From positions 1-57,807 of the forward strand of contig NZ_JAKRFZ010000026.1 in NCBI RefSeq assembly GCF_022347765.1: a DNA stretch of 57,807 nucleotides, in the 5' to 3' direction. The position numbers were made by a program, and so were the translations under genes. Origin of the DNA: Pseudoalteromonas sp. OOF1S-7 (lineage in GTDB: Bacteria; Pseudomonadota; Gammaproteobacteria; Enterobacterales; Alteromonadaceae). Each line of letters begins with the position of its first letter. Within the stretch, counting starts at the first letter, position 1. This document shows, piece by piece, positions 15,475 to 24,640 of this stretch. The notes under the pieces were generated by a model. It saw only the letters and a program-made list of their open reading frames with translations, was not told where the DNA came from and ran no database searches.

Positions 15475-16701
15475 CTACAGACCAATTGCTTTGTTCATCG
15501 CCATGATTGGCTGTAGGATAGCCATTACGATAAACAGCACGATCACGGCCATGCTTGCAATCATGGCGGGTTCGAGCAGTTTTAACGAAACGCTGACCAT
15601 ACTTTCGAATTCCCTGTCCTGGTTGTTGGCAGCACGTTCAAGCATTTGCTCCAGTTCACCGGACTTTTCACCACTTGCAATCATATGAAGCATCATGGGC
15701 GGAAATAACTTTGTTTGTGCCAGTGCTGCTCGCAGGCTTGCACCTTCACTGACATGGGTTGCCGCTTCAGTCACGGCTGATTTTATCTTCTCGTTTTCCA
15801 GTACCTGACCGGAAATTTTCATCCCTTCCAGCAAAGGCACTGAACTGGAAGACAAAATACTCAGAGTCCGGGCAAACCGCGCCGTATTAATACCGCGACT
15901 GATTTTACCTATGCCCGGAAGCTGCAACAGCTTGGCATCGTACCAAAAACGGACCTTAGGCCTTTTCAGCGCTTGCTTGACCAAAAAGACACTGCCCACA
16001 ATGGTAATAAACGAAATCATCCAGTACGCCTGCACAAAATTACTGGCAGCCATAACCCATTCCGTTGTCCAGGGCAGTACCTGCTTAGATTTCTCAAACG
16101 TTTTTAATATTTTAGGCACAACAGTACCGAGCAGAACCGACACAATCGCAATAGCAAATATCACCAGAATAGTCGGATAAACCATCGCCTGAGTGATCTG
16201 ACTGCGCATGTGCTGTCGTTGTTCGGTGTAATCCGCCAGACGATTCAGTACTTCATCCAGATGACCCGATTTTTCACCGGCTGCCACCATGGCCCGATAA
16301 AGATTATCGAATACGTGCGGAAACTCGGACATGCCATCGGCCAGGGTGTAACCTTCCACAACTTTAGAGCGCACTGCCATCAACATACGCTTAAGACGTG
16401 GCTTTTCGCACTGCTCTGCAACGGCCATAACCGCCGCCTCTACCGGCAAAGATGATTGGATCAGCGTCGCTAACTGGCGCGTGATCAGAGCAATATCAGA
16501 TACTGAGGGTTTATAGCCACGTGTCAGACTGAAACCACCTGAGTTGGCGGATTTTTCTTTTTCCGCAGCGGGTGACACTTCCAGCGGCATCATGGCTTTT
16601 TCGCGCAGCATCTGGCGAACCTGTTTGGCGGTATCCGCCTCCAGTATGCCTTTTTTCTCTTTTCCTTTGCCGTCTAAAGCACGATACTCAAACGCAGCCA
16701 T
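15475..16701 (-). CDS. gspF: Type II secretion inner-membrane platform protein GspF
   Basis: 408 aa polytopic protein with two repeated cytoplasmic helical domains and three membrane helices (about 170-195, 220-245 and 375-400). The family signature LxxSSSVPLLEGMKI is present near residue 280. It is the inner-membrane core on which the pseudopilus is assembled. The start overlaps the gspE stop in TAATG. Confidence 0.96.
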   Translation of the reverse strand: MAAFEYRALDGKGKEKKGILEADTAKQVRQMLREKAMMPLEVSPAAEKEKSANSGGFSLTRGYKPSVSDIALITRQLATLIQSSLPVEAAVMAVAEQCEKPRLKRMLMAVRSKVVEGYTLADGMSEFPHVFDNLYRAMVAAGEKSGHLDEVLNRLADYTEQRQHMRSQITQAMVYPTILVIFAIAIVSVLLGTVVPKILKTFEKSKQVLPWTTEWVMAASNFVQAYWMISFITIVGSVFLVKQALKRPKVRFWYDAKLLQLPGIGKISRGINTARFARTLSILSSSSVPLLEGMKISGQVLENEKIKSAVTEAATHVSEGASLRAALAQTKLFPPMMLHMIASGEKSGELEQMLERAANNQDREFESMVSVSLKLLEPAMIASMAVIVLFIVMAILQPIMAMNKAIGL

Positions 16702-18254
16702 TAGCCTTCCTCACGGGTGACCCGCATCACCTCTTCCAGCGTCGTCTGACCTTTCAGCACTCGGGCACAGCCATCCTGACGAATACTGGGGCTAAAGGTA
16801 CGAATGTATTTTTCAACCGACTGCTCACCTTTACCATTGTGGATCAGTTCACGAATGTGCTCGTCCACAATCAGTAATTCATGAATACCCGTCCGGCCCT
16901 TATAACCATTGAAGTTACACTCCTCACAGCCGACGGCACGATAAATAGTGGTTTGTGAGCCTTTTTCAACGCCCAGTAATTCACATTCACGCTCGTCTGC
17001 CAGATGTGCTTCTTTACAACTAGGACACAAGGTTCGTACCAATCGCTGTGACAACACGCCCAGCAAAGAAGAAGACAACAGGAAAGGCTCAACACCCATG
17101 TCTTCCATCCGGGTAATCGCACCGGAAGCCGTATTAGTGTGCAGCGTTGACATCACCAAGTGACCGGTCAGTGACGCTTGTACGCCAATCTGTGCGGTTT
17201 CGAGATCCCGGATCTCACCCACCATGACCACATCCGGATCCTGACGCAAAATGGCGCGCAGACCACGGGCGAAGGTCATATCCACTTTCGGGTTGACCTG
17301 AGTCTGACCAATGCCCGGTATTTCATACTCAATCGGGTCTTCTACAGTCAGTATGTTGCGATCTCTGGAGTTTATCTGCGTCATGCCGGCATACAAGGTG
17401 GTACTTTTACCGGAACCCGTTGGACCGGTGACCAGGATAATGCCGTGCGGCTTGGCAATAATTTCGGCAAACAGCTCACGGTTGCGCTCCGTCATTCCCA
17501 GATCTTCCAGGTTCAGTCGCGCATTGTTCTTATCCAGCAAACGCAATACGACGCGCTCACCAAAACTGGAGGGCATGGTAGACACCCGCACGTCGACGGC
17601 GCGACCAGCGATACGTAAACTGATCCGGCCATCCTGCGGCACTCGCTTTTCCGCAATGTCGAGTTTAGCCATAACCTTGATCCGTGACACCAGCAGTGAA
17701 GACAGCTTGCGATTAGGCTTAAGCACCTCTTTCAGCACACCATCCACCCGGAAACGGATCACTAGTTCCTGCTCAAAGGTCTCGATATGAATATCCGAGG
17801 CCCCTTCTTTGATTGCCTCACTCAACATGGCGTTGATCAGTTTGATGATCGGTGCATCGTCATCAGCAGCAAGCAGATCTTCCGTTTGTGGCATTTCTTC
17901 GGCGAGCGAGAATAGATCGACTTCGTTACCTATGTCTTCCATCATCTGCTGTGTTTCAGAGCTGTCGCGCTGATAAGACGCTTCAAGTAGCAGTTCGAAC
18001 TTATCGTCGTCCAGCTGCTCCAGGGTAAATCCAGCCTGAGCAATACGACGCACTTCAAGCAGCGCATCCAGCGAAGGCTGACCTTTATAGAAAACTTTCA
18101 GCCCTTCCGGTTGCTGGCTTAATAGCAAGCTCTGGCGTCTGGCATAGGCAAAGGGCAGGCGCACATGCGACCCAACCTCTGCATCCATTGGTTCATCCAA
18201 CGCCAACGCGGTTTCATCATGACCGTCAATGAGTTCCTGTATTGCCTCAGTCAT
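16701..18254 (-). CDS. gspE: Type II secretion ATPase GspE
   Basis: 517 aa cytoplasmic hexameric ATPase. The N-terminal domain (about 1-120) binds GspL. Walker A is GPTGSGKST at 277-285, with an Asp box, Walker B DPDVVMVGEIRD and a His box HTNTASGAITR. The tetra-Cys zinc domain follows: CPSC and CEEC pairs around residues 395-430. It overlaps gspD by 8 bp. Confidence 0.97.
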   Translation of the reverse strand: MTEAIQELIDGHDETALALDEPMDAEVGSHVRLPFAYARRQSLLLSQQPEGLKVFYKGQPSLDALLEVRRIAQAGFTLEQLDDDKFELLLEASYQRDSSETQQMMEDIGNEVDLFSLAEEMPQTEDLLAADDDAPIIKLINAMLSEAIKEGASDIHIETFEQELVIRFRVDGVLKEVLKPNRKLSSLLVSRIKVMAKLDIAEKRVPQDGRISLRIAGRAVDVRVSTMPSSFGERVVLRLLDKNNARLNLEDLGMTERNRELFAEIIAKPHGIILVTGPTGSGKSTTLYAGMTQINSRDRNILTVEDPIEYEIPGIGQTQVNPKVDMTFARGLRAILRQDPDVVMVGEIRDLETAQIGVQASLTGHLVMSTLHTNTASGAITRMEDMGVEPFLLSSSLLGVLSQRLVRTLCPSCKEAHLADERECELLGVEKGSQTTIYRAVGCEECNFNGYKGRTGIHELLIVDEHIRELIHNGKGEQSVEKYIRTFSPSIRQDGCARVLKGQTTLEEVMRVTREEG

Positions 18255-20304
18255 TGTTCTTCTCGTTTTGCTCGTTCAGAAACTCTTCGTACGTTGGTGG
18301 TAACACCATCGCATCATCCCACTGTGGCAGAATTGGCGCATCCTGCAGTGGCATCAGATCAATACCATCTTCACGCTGCTTAGTCTGCTCACCACGGATA
18401 AACTTGTATTTAGCATGACTCAGCTCGTTCATGCTGCGGCTGTCACGAACAATTGTAGGACGAATAAATACCAGCAGGTTACGCTTACGCTTAGTGGTAT
18501 TGGTTGACTTAAACAAATGTCCCAGGAATGGAATGTCGCCCAGCAGTGGGACTTTAGAAACACTTTCCTGAACATCCTCGTCAATCAAACCGCCCAGAAT
18601 CACCATGCCGCCGTCATCAGCAATCACAGTGGTGTTGATTGCACGCTTATTCACCGAGATATCAACCGCAGTTGCACCACTGACGCTGGAGACTTCCTGT
18701 TCTATGGTTAGCTGAACCGCTGTACCATCATTAATTTGCGGTGTCACTTTCAATTTCACACCCACTTCCTGACGATCGACCGTCTGGAACGGATTCGAGT
18801 TATTTTCACTGGCCGTAGAACCTGTGATGATAGGCACTTCCTGACCAACAATCATAGACGCTTCTTCGTTATCCATCGTCGTGATCGACGGCGTAGCCAG
18901 AATGTTGGAATTGGTATCGGTTGATACGGCCTGGATGATCGCTCCCCAGTCATTTTTCACAACCCCCATCGCCAGGCCATTGATGCCGCCCAGCAAGGAA
19001 CCCAGGGGCCCTAAATCACCTTCGATGGTTTCTTCGTATTCGGTACCCTTTCCTGATTCTGTGCCTATTACATTCTTAGTAACCGTCTTATCACGTGCCT
19101 GCTCGGCAGCAACAGCAAGCGCTCCAACCGGCACAGTTGTGCCATTGTTAAACTGCAACATACCACCTTTTTCAGTGATCCATTGCAGGCCAAAGTTGAT
19201 ACCGTCGCCTTCCTGAACTTCGACCACAATGGCCTCAACCAGGACCTGGGCACGACGCACATCGAGCTTTTCGATAACACTGGCCAGTGAACGCATGGTA
19301 TCGGGCTGTGCGGTGATCACCAGCGAATTAGAATCTTCGTGTGCCTCAATACTGGTTTCATTCTGACTGCTTCGGGTACGCGTCTTGCTGCCGCCCTGCG
19401 CTTCTTCCTGCAAGGTTTTGCTCACCCCCTGCAGCACTTTAACCAGCTCTTCGGCTTTGGCATAATTCAGGTAAAACACCTGTGTATTACCCTGATTTTC
19501 CAGTTCTTCATCCAAACGTTTGATCAATTCAATGGCTCGGGTACGCGCTTGTACTTCACCACTGACCACAACGCTATTGGTTCGGTTGTCAGAGACAATT
19601 TTAGGGATCAGAAATTCAGGGACCTGGTTCTTACCGCCATCTTTATAGATTTTCTCAACGACCTGAACCACGTCATCGGCAGTTGCATGTTGCAGACGCA
19701 CGATATCAACGCGCTGATCGCCCGCCTGGTCAACTGACTTGATAATATTTACCAAACGATTTACCGACGCTGCGTGACCCGTCAGCATCATCACGTTCGC
19801 CGAGTTGAAGTTCGTTACATGGCCACCATCTTTCTGATCGCTGAACTGGCGGATCAGTGGACCCAGCTCCTGCACGCTGACGTTTTTAACCTCAACAACT
19901 CGGGTGATCATCACATCCCCGTTGTTGTCGTTACCATCTCCGACCAAAGGCACATTGGCTTTTTTACCGTCCGAGCTGCGCACCACTTTCAGTACCCCGG
20001 TTTCCATTTCGACGACCGCATAGCCGTATACTTCCAGAACATTGAGGAAAAACTGATAGTAGAGCGCTTCATCCATTAGCTCATAGCTGCGAACGTTAAT
20101 ATTACCGCGCACATTGGGATCTATGATGATGGTCTTGTTGAGGTTTTTACTGATGATATTAATGAACTCGTTAATATCAGTGCCTTTAAAATTGGCCGCA
20201 TACTCAACCGCAGAAACAGACAAGGACAATCCAGCCGCAAACAACAGAGCTGCATACTTAGCTAACCCTTTTTTGATTTTTGTGAGGTGTAGCTTTCTAC
20301 CCAT
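18247..20304 (-). CDS. gspD: Type II secretion secretin GspD
   Basis: 685 aa from MGRKLHLTKI, preceded by TTGGAG. An ATG at 20391 would overlap gspC and place 29 residues before the signal peptide. The signal peptide ends SVSA near residue 30. N0 to N3 domains are followed by the secretin domain with the VPLLGDIPFLGHLFK signature. It forms the outer-membrane channel. A Ser/Asn/Arg-rich insert (about residues 300-325) lies within N3, a usual GspD feature. No S-domain lipoprotein pilotin gene is present nearby. Confidence 0.96.
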   Translation of the reverse strand: MGRKLHLTKIKKGLAKYAALLFAAGLSLSVSAVEYAANFKGTDINEFINIISKNLNKTIIIDPNVRGNINVRSYELMDEALYYQFFLNVLEVYGYAVVEMETGVLKVVRSSDGKKANVPLVGDGNDNNGDVMITRVVEVKNVSVQELGPLIRQFSDQKDGGHVTNFNSANVMMLTGHAASVNRLVNIIKSVDQAGDQRVDIVRLQHATADDVVQVVEKIYKDGGKNQVPEFLIPKIVSDNRTNSVVVSGEVQARTRAIELIKRLDEELENQGNTQVFYLNYAKAEELVKVLQGVSKTLQEEAQGGSKTRTRSSQNETSIEAHEDSNSLVITAQPDTMRSLASVIEKLDVRRAQVLVEAIVVEVQEGDGINFGLQWITEKGGMLQFNNGTTVPVGALAVAAEQARDKTVTKNVIGTESGKGTEYEETIEGDLGPLGSLLGGINGLAMGVVKNDWGAIIQAVSTDTNSNILATPSITTMDNEEASMIVGQEVPIITGSTASENNSNPFQTVDRQEVGVKLKVTPQINDGTAVQLTIEQEVSSVSGATAVDISVNKRAINTTVIADDGGMVILGGLIDEDVQESVSKVPLLGDIPFLGHLFKSTNTTKRKRNLLVFIRPTIVRDSRSMNELSHAKYKFIRGEQTKQREDGIDLMPLQDAPILPQWDDAMVLPPTYEEFLNEQNEKNND

Positions 20305-20332
20305 GATTTTTATAACTCCAAAATTATTGTCT

Positions 20333-21235
20333 TTACAGGCTAAATTGCACATCGACAGTCTGGCCGTCACGTTCAATCGTGATATTGGCATCAGTGCTAT
20401 TTCTCAGCTCGTTCATTGCTGACATAGCCTGTTTCATATCCGTGAGTTGGAAGCCATTAATAGCAATGGCGAGATCGTTATTTTTAAGACCCATTTTCTT
20501 AAACAGCTCAGGGTCTTTGCCCGGACGCAAGCGGTAGCCAACCAACTGGCCATTGCGTCGTTCAGGCGAAATACGAATATAGTCAAATAGTTTGCCCGGC
20601 TCAGCCAGCAGCTCATTGCGACGTTGCTTTAGTTCCTCACGGGCTTTATCACTCATTCTGTCTGGCTGAGCGCGATGGCTGGCGCTAGTGCGGCGCGATT
20701 GTACCGGTGTTGCGACCTGACGGCTAAACTCTATACCATCAAGCATTAAAGTCTCAAACCGGCCACTGACATCCAGGATCACCCGATCTGGCAGTACCTG
20801 GGCTAATTTTGCACGCGTCCCCTTGATAGGATCCTCTACTACATACGTTTCCTGTCGACCCTGAGATTCGATAATTGCAAGGCCCGCCGCATCATTCTGA
20901 CTAACTGCAACAATACCTGTCAGACGCACATTTAATTGTGTTTCGGGCGCATCAGAGATAACTGGCTTGGGGGCTTCAACCACGGGCTTTTCATTGGCCT
21001 TACCAAAGACATTATGCCCCAGAATAGATCGGCTGCTGATCGCCGCTGAATTCTGTGCATAGACCTGAGATTGAGTTGGTAAAGGTTGGGTCTGAGGTGC
21101 TGGCCAAAGTAGCCAGAATAACTTAGCAAAAAGGAAAGCAATATACACAACAGCCAAATACACCACCAGACGGCTAAGCTTCGCATGGGGTAGGTTATGT
21201 AGTAATTTTTGCAACTGTTGTAGCTGTAATTCCAT
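20333..21235 (-). CDS. gspC: Type II secretion protein GspC
   Basis: 300 aa, first gene of the operon. A short cytoplasmic N-terminus, one membrane helix (about 22-43, LVVYLAVVYIAFLFAKLFWLL), a periplasmic homology region (about 85-170) that contacts GspD, and a C-terminal PDZ domain (about 215-300, GYRLRPGKDPELFKKMGLKN) involved in substrate selection. There is a 28-bp gap before gspD. The promoter should lie in 21236-21476. Confidence 0.95.
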   Translation of the reverse strand: MELQLQQLQKLLHNLPHAKLSRLVVYLAVVYIAFLFAKLFWLLWPAPQTQPLPTQSQVYAQNSAAISSRSILGHNVFGKANEKPVVEAPKPVISDAPETQLNVRLTGIVAVSQNDAAGLAIIESQGRQETYVVEDPIKGTRAKLAQVLPDRVILDVSGRFETLMLDGIEFSRQVATPVQSRRTSASHRAQPDRMSDKAREELKQRRNELLAEPGKLFDYIRISPERRNGQLVGYRLRPGKDPELFKKMGLKNNDLAIAINGFQLTDMKQAMSAMNELRNSTDANITIERDGQTVDVQFSL

Positions 21236-21476
21236 ATGTCATATTCTTATTCTGTTAAGCGCCTCAGTGTACCGCCTCGAATTCGATTCAACAAGCACGC
21301 GTATATGAAACTTTAAAGTAAATAGGTACAACTTAGGATACCTAACTGAACACAGTATTAACAATGCCTGTGGCTGAGATGTAACCACAGTAGCGCGTGT
21401 TCAGATGCTTTTTTTGCCTCATCAAATGTGTTAAATTTCACCGATTAAATTAGCTTTGGGCATTAGTTAACGAATT
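21236..21476. other. Divergent promoter region of gspC and hslR
   Basis: 241 bp. On the minus strand a possible gspC promoter has a -10-like TAATAC near 21356-21361 with a poor -35. An inverted repeat, CTGTGG (21368-21373) and CCACAG (21385-21390), lies just upstream of it. I see no good sigma-32 promoter for hslR. Confidence 0.35.
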
Positions 21477-21887
21477 GTGACAAAAGTCAATCAAGAAAAC
21501 AACCTAAGCGAAGTGAAAGTACGCCTGGACAAATGGCTCTGGGCGGCACGCTTTTATAAAACCCGTACCATTGCCCGAGAGATGATCCAGGGTGGCAAGG
21601 TACACTACAACGGCCAGCGCTGTAAACCCAGCCGAACGGTTGAGGTGGGTGCGCTAATCAAGCTGGCACAGGGCTTTGATGAAAAGGAAGTCACTGTGCT
21701 GCAAATTATGGAAAAACGCCAAAGTGCCCCCATTGCCCAGACTCTCTACGAGGAGTCCGCAGCCAGCCTTGAAAAACGGGCGCAAAACGCTATTGCGCGC
21801 AAAAACAACAGTTTTTTTGCCCCGCGCCCCGATCATAAACCAGATAAAAAGCAGCGTCGCGAACTGCTCAAACTGAAATCTAGCTAG
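21477..21887 (+). CDS. hslR: Ribosome-associated heat shock protein Hsp15
   Basis: 136 aa, GTG start. It has an S4 RNA-binding domain at the N-terminus (VRLDKWLWAARFYKTRTIAREMI, about 14-75) and a basic C-terminal tail. Hsp15 binds stalled 50S subunits that still carry a peptidyl-tRNA and helps recycle them. It is immediately followed by hslO, the conserved hslR-hslO pair of gammaproteobacteria. The start is set by matching the short N-terminal extension of E. coli HslR. Confidence 0.93.
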   Translation: MTKVNQENNLSEVKVRLDKWLWAARFYKTRTIAREMIQGGKVHYNGQRCKPSRTVEVGALIKLAQGFDEKEVTVLQIMEKRQSAPIAQTLYEESAASLEKRAQNAIARKNNSFFAPRPDHKPDKKQRRELLKLKSS

Positions 21888-21898
21888 GATTTGAATTG

Positions 21899-22744
21899 AT
21901 GCAACAAGATTTACTTCATCGATATATTTTTGACCAACTTGATGTACGCGGTGAACTCGTACAAATTGAACACACCTTTAATGATATTATTAGTGGCCAT
22001 AACTACCCGAAAGAAGTACAAACTCTATTGGGCGAGCTATTACTTGCATCCAGCCTGCTGACTGCAACGCTAAAGTTTGAAGGCGACATCACAGTACAAT
22101 TGCAAGGTGATGGCCCGGTTAAATACGCTGCTATCAATGGCGATCACAAGCAGAATATGCGTGGCATTGCCCGAGTGCAAGGTGAAATCACGGGCAGCAG
22201 TGTCCAGGACCTGATGGGCAAAGGCTATATGGTGATCACCATTACCCCAGATAAAGGTGAGCGCTACCAGGGTGTGGTCCCTTTAAGCGGTGAAACTTTG
22301 GCTGCATGTCTGGAAGAGTACTTTGTTCAGTCAGAACAGCTGAAGACCCGCTTATGGTTTGCCACCGATGTTAGTGGCGAGCGTGCTAAGGCAGCCGGAC
22401 TGTTTTTGCAGGTACTGCCAGTTGACAAGGCCAAATCGGAAGAAGATTTTGCGCATTTAGAAGCACTGAGCAATACCATTAAAGATGAAGAGCTGCTCGA
22501 ACTCGACGCACAAACAGTCCTGACACGCTTATATCACGAAGATAACCCACAGTTGTTCGAGCCCCAGGAAATTAATTTTGTCTGTGGCTGCAGCCGCGAT
22601 AAAACCATCAGCGCCTTGGTCAATATCGGCCGTGAAGCGCTTTTGGAAGATGTACAGAAGCAGGGTGAGATCAACATCAGCTGTCACTACTGCCTAAAAA
22701 ATTACCGATTTGAAGAACAGGATATCAAGGCAATTTTTAATTAG
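21899..22744 (+). CDS. hslO: Redox-regulated chaperone Hsp33
   Basis: 281 aa from ATG at 21899 (a TTG one codon earlier is possible). It is a cytoplasmic holdase activated by oxidation. The C-terminal zinc switch has four cysteines in CGC and CHYC motifs (FVCGCSRDK and ISCHYCLKNY), all present. The N-terminal fold has the usual GDGPVKYAAINGDHKQNMRG region. It lies 11 bp after hslR and is followed by a strong terminator. Confidence 0.96.
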   Translation: MQQDLLHRYIFDQLDVRGELVQIEHTFNDIISGHNYPKEVQTLLGELLLASSLLTATLKFEGDITVQLQGDGPVKYAAINGDHKQNMRGIARVQGEITGSSVQDLMGKGYMVITITPDKGERYQGVVPLSGETLAACLEEYFVQSEQLKTRLWFATDVSGERAKAAGLFLQVLPVDKAKSEEDFAHLEALSNTIKDEELLELDAQTVLTRLYHEDNPQLFEPQEINFVCGCSRDKTISALVNIGREALLEDVQKQGEINISCHYCLKNYRFEEQDIKAIFN

Positions 22745-22771
22745 CCGTACAGTTTTTATCATATTGAAGAC

Positions 22772-22796
22772 AAGCCGCCATTTTGGCGGCTTTTTT
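22772..22796 (+). terminator. Terminator of hslR-hslO
   Basis: AAGCCGCC pairs with GGCGGCTT around a four- to five-base loop, followed by a T-run. Confidence 0.88.
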
Positions 22797-22808
22797 GTCT
22801 CAAAAAAT

Positions 22809-22822
22809 TGATACCGGTGTCA
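22809..22822. promoter_or_regulatory. LacI-family-type operator 1 upstream of pckA
   Basis: TGATACCGGTGTCA is a 14-bp palindrome with a central CG and one mismatch. Even-length palindromes centred on CG are typical LacI/GalR-family operators. Its reverse complement is repeated exactly at 22841-22854. Confidence 0.6.
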
Positions 22823-22840
22823 TTTTAAAGTCACATTTCA

Positions 22841-22854
22841 TGACACCGGTATCA
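22841..22854. promoter_or_regulatory. LacI-family-type operator 2 upstream of pckA
   Basis: TGACACCGGTATCA is the exact reverse complement of operator 1. Centre-to-centre spacing is 32 bp, about three helical turns, so two dimers would bind on the same DNA face. It lies about 150 bp before the pckA ATG and just upstream of a TTGACA (22874-22879). Confidence 0.6.
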
Positions 22855-22935
22855 TTGAAATTATTCGATTTTTTTGACAAATTTATGGCGTTTTACCTGG
22901 TTTCAGGGCTCGAATATCTGAATTTCATCTGGTAC

Positions 22936-22941
22936 TATAAT
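22936..22941 (+). promoter_or_regulatory. Candidate -10 element of pckA
   Basis: A perfect TATAAT, 62 bp before the ATG at 23004. No good -35 is found 16-18 bp upstream. The TTGACA at 22874-22879 is too far away to pair with it, so activation by a bound regulator is possible. Confidence 0.35.
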
Positions 22942-23003
22942 TTCAGCTTTTGGTGAAACTTCTCCAGAGCTATCCCGTTCAATTCTCACATTTAGGTATA
23001 AAC

Positions 23004-24542
23004 ATGACTTCAAGCGCTACTCGTTTTGTCGATTTAACTGCAGCTGAACTTGTCGAACACGCCATCCGCCGTGGTGAAGGGACTTTGGCCGCAAATGGAG
23101 CTTTTGTAGCAAAAACAGGCCGCCGCACAGGGCGTTCACCTAACGACCGTTTTATCGTTAAAGAGCCAAGCACAGAAAACGACATCCAATGGGGTAACGT
23201 TAACCGCCCATTCGATGCAGACAAATTCAACGCGCTGTGGGCCCGTGTAGAAGCACACGTGAACAGCAACGACCACTTCGTCTCTCACCTTGAAGTGGGT
23301 TCAGATCCAGAGCACTATCTTCCAGTTGTTGTGACAACAGAAACCGCTTGGCACCATATTTTTGCCAAGAACATGTTTATCGAGCCTGAAAAATACAATG
23401 CAGCTGATTTACCCCAATGGCAGGTAATGAATGTACCTTCTTTCGTTTGCGACCCAGAGCGTGACGGGACGAATAGCGATGGTACAGTGATTATCAACTT
23501 TGCAGAGCGCAAAGTGCTTATCGCAGGTATGCATTACGCCGGTGAAATGAAAAAGTCTATGTTCTCAGTACAGAACTTCCTGTTACCAGCGAAGGGCGTA
23601 CTGCCAATGCACTGTAGTGCAAACGTAGGCGAAGCAGGCGACACCACCTTATTCTTCGGTTTGTCTGGCACAGGTAAAACGACGTTGTCGGCCGATCCTA
23701 AACGCTTCCTAATCGGTGATGACGAGCACGGCTGGGCACCTGGCAGTGTCTTCAACATTGAAGGCGGTTGTTATGCAAAGTGTATTGACCTGTCGCAAAA
23801 GAACGAGCCAGTTATCTGGAACGCAATTAAATTCGGCACCATCCTTGAAAACGTGGTACTGGATGACGCACGCGTCCCTGATTTCAATGACACCAGTCTG
23901 ACGCAAAACACACGTGCAGCTTACCCGCTTGAGCACGTTGTGAAGCGTAAAGTAGAAAACCGTGCTGGCGAGCCTCGCGCAGTGGTCTTCCTGACTTGTG
24001 ACGTGAGCGGCGTATTACCGCCTGTGTCTATTCTGTCTGAAGAAGCCGCGGCTTATCACTTCCTGAGCGGTTACACCGCAAAAGTGGGCTCAACTGAAAT
24101 CGGTTCAACCTCTGACATTGAGTCAACCTTCTCTACTTGTTTCGGCGCACCTTTCTTCCCGCGCCCGGCAGGCGTTTACGCTGAACTTCTGATGAAGCGT
24201 GTCCGTGAATTCAACTCAAAAGTGTACTTAGTTAACACTGGTTGGACGGGCGGTCCTTACGGCATTGGTAAGCGTTTCGATATCCCGACCACACGAGCTG
24301 TGATTGATGCAATCGTTAACGACACACTGGAAGGCGTAGAAACACAACATATTGATGCACTGAACCTGGACGTGCCAGTTGCTGTACCAGGTGTAGACAG
24401 CAAACTGCTTAACCCAATCAATACCTGGGAAGACAAAGCAAAATATGCTGAGTATGCGTCTAAACTGGCTGCAGACTTCGAAGCGAACTTCGCAAAATAC
24501 GATGTCTCTGAAGCCATCAAATCAGCAGGTCCTCGCGGCTAA
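23004..24542 (+). CDS. pckA: Phosphoenolpyruvate carboxykinase (ATP)
   Basis: 512 aa from MTSSATRFVDL, with AGGT upstream; an in-frame ATG at 22950 would add 18 residues not matching the family. It converts oxaloacetate plus ATP to PEP and CO2, the first committed step of gluconeogenesis. Visible: the substrate Arg region TGRRTGRSPNDRF, the PEPCK-specific P-loop GLSGTGKTTLS (about 230-240), the metal/nucleotide motif GDDEHGW and the C-terminal GWTGGPYGIGKR. Two LacI-type operators precede it, suggesting carbon-source control. A terminator follows. Confidence 0.97.
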   Translation: MTSSATRFVDLTAAELVEHAIRRGEGTLAANGAFVAKTGRRTGRSPNDRFIVKEPSTENDIQWGNVNRPFDADKFNALWARVEAHVNSNDHFVSHLEVGSDPEHYLPVVVTTETAWHHIFAKNMFIEPEKYNAADLPQWQVMNVPSFVCDPERDGTNSDGTVIINFAERKVLIAGMHYAGEMKKSMFSVQNFLLPAKGVLPMHCSANVGEAGDTTLFFGLSGTGKTTLSADPKRFLIGDDEHGWAPGSVFNIEGGCYAKCIDLSQKNEPVIWNAIKFGTILENVVLDDARVPDFNDTSLTQNTRAAYPLEHVVKRKVENRAGEPRAVVFLTCDVSGVLPPVSILSEEAAAYHFLSGYTAKVGSTEIGSTSDIESTFSTCFGAPFFPRPAGVYAELLMKRVREFNSKVYLVNTGWTGGPYGIGKRFDIPTTRAVIDAIVNDTLEGVETQHIDALNLDVPVAVPGVDSKLLNPINTWEDKAKYAEYASKLAADFEANFAKYDVSEAIKSAGPRG

Positions 24543-24572
24543 GCGGATTTAGGATCAGATTCCTTTATCAAA

Positions 24573-24597
24573 AGCGCCCCTCGTTGGGCGTTTTTTT
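24573..24597. terminator. Terminator of pckA
   Basis: GCGCCC and GGGCG arms around a short loop at about 24574-24591, followed by a seven-T run. An A-stretch on the other side gives some bidirectional potential for the minus-strand gene ending at 24641. Confidence 0.8.
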
Positions 24598-24640
24598 ATG
24601 CCTGAAATTCACAATTGAACTGAAATCGAGTGCCGCTCAA

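Noticed and set aside
17178..17790. Plus-strand ORFs of up to 159 aa within gspE
   Set aside because: They are antisense shadows of a strongly conserved ATPase gene with no promoter or ribosome site.
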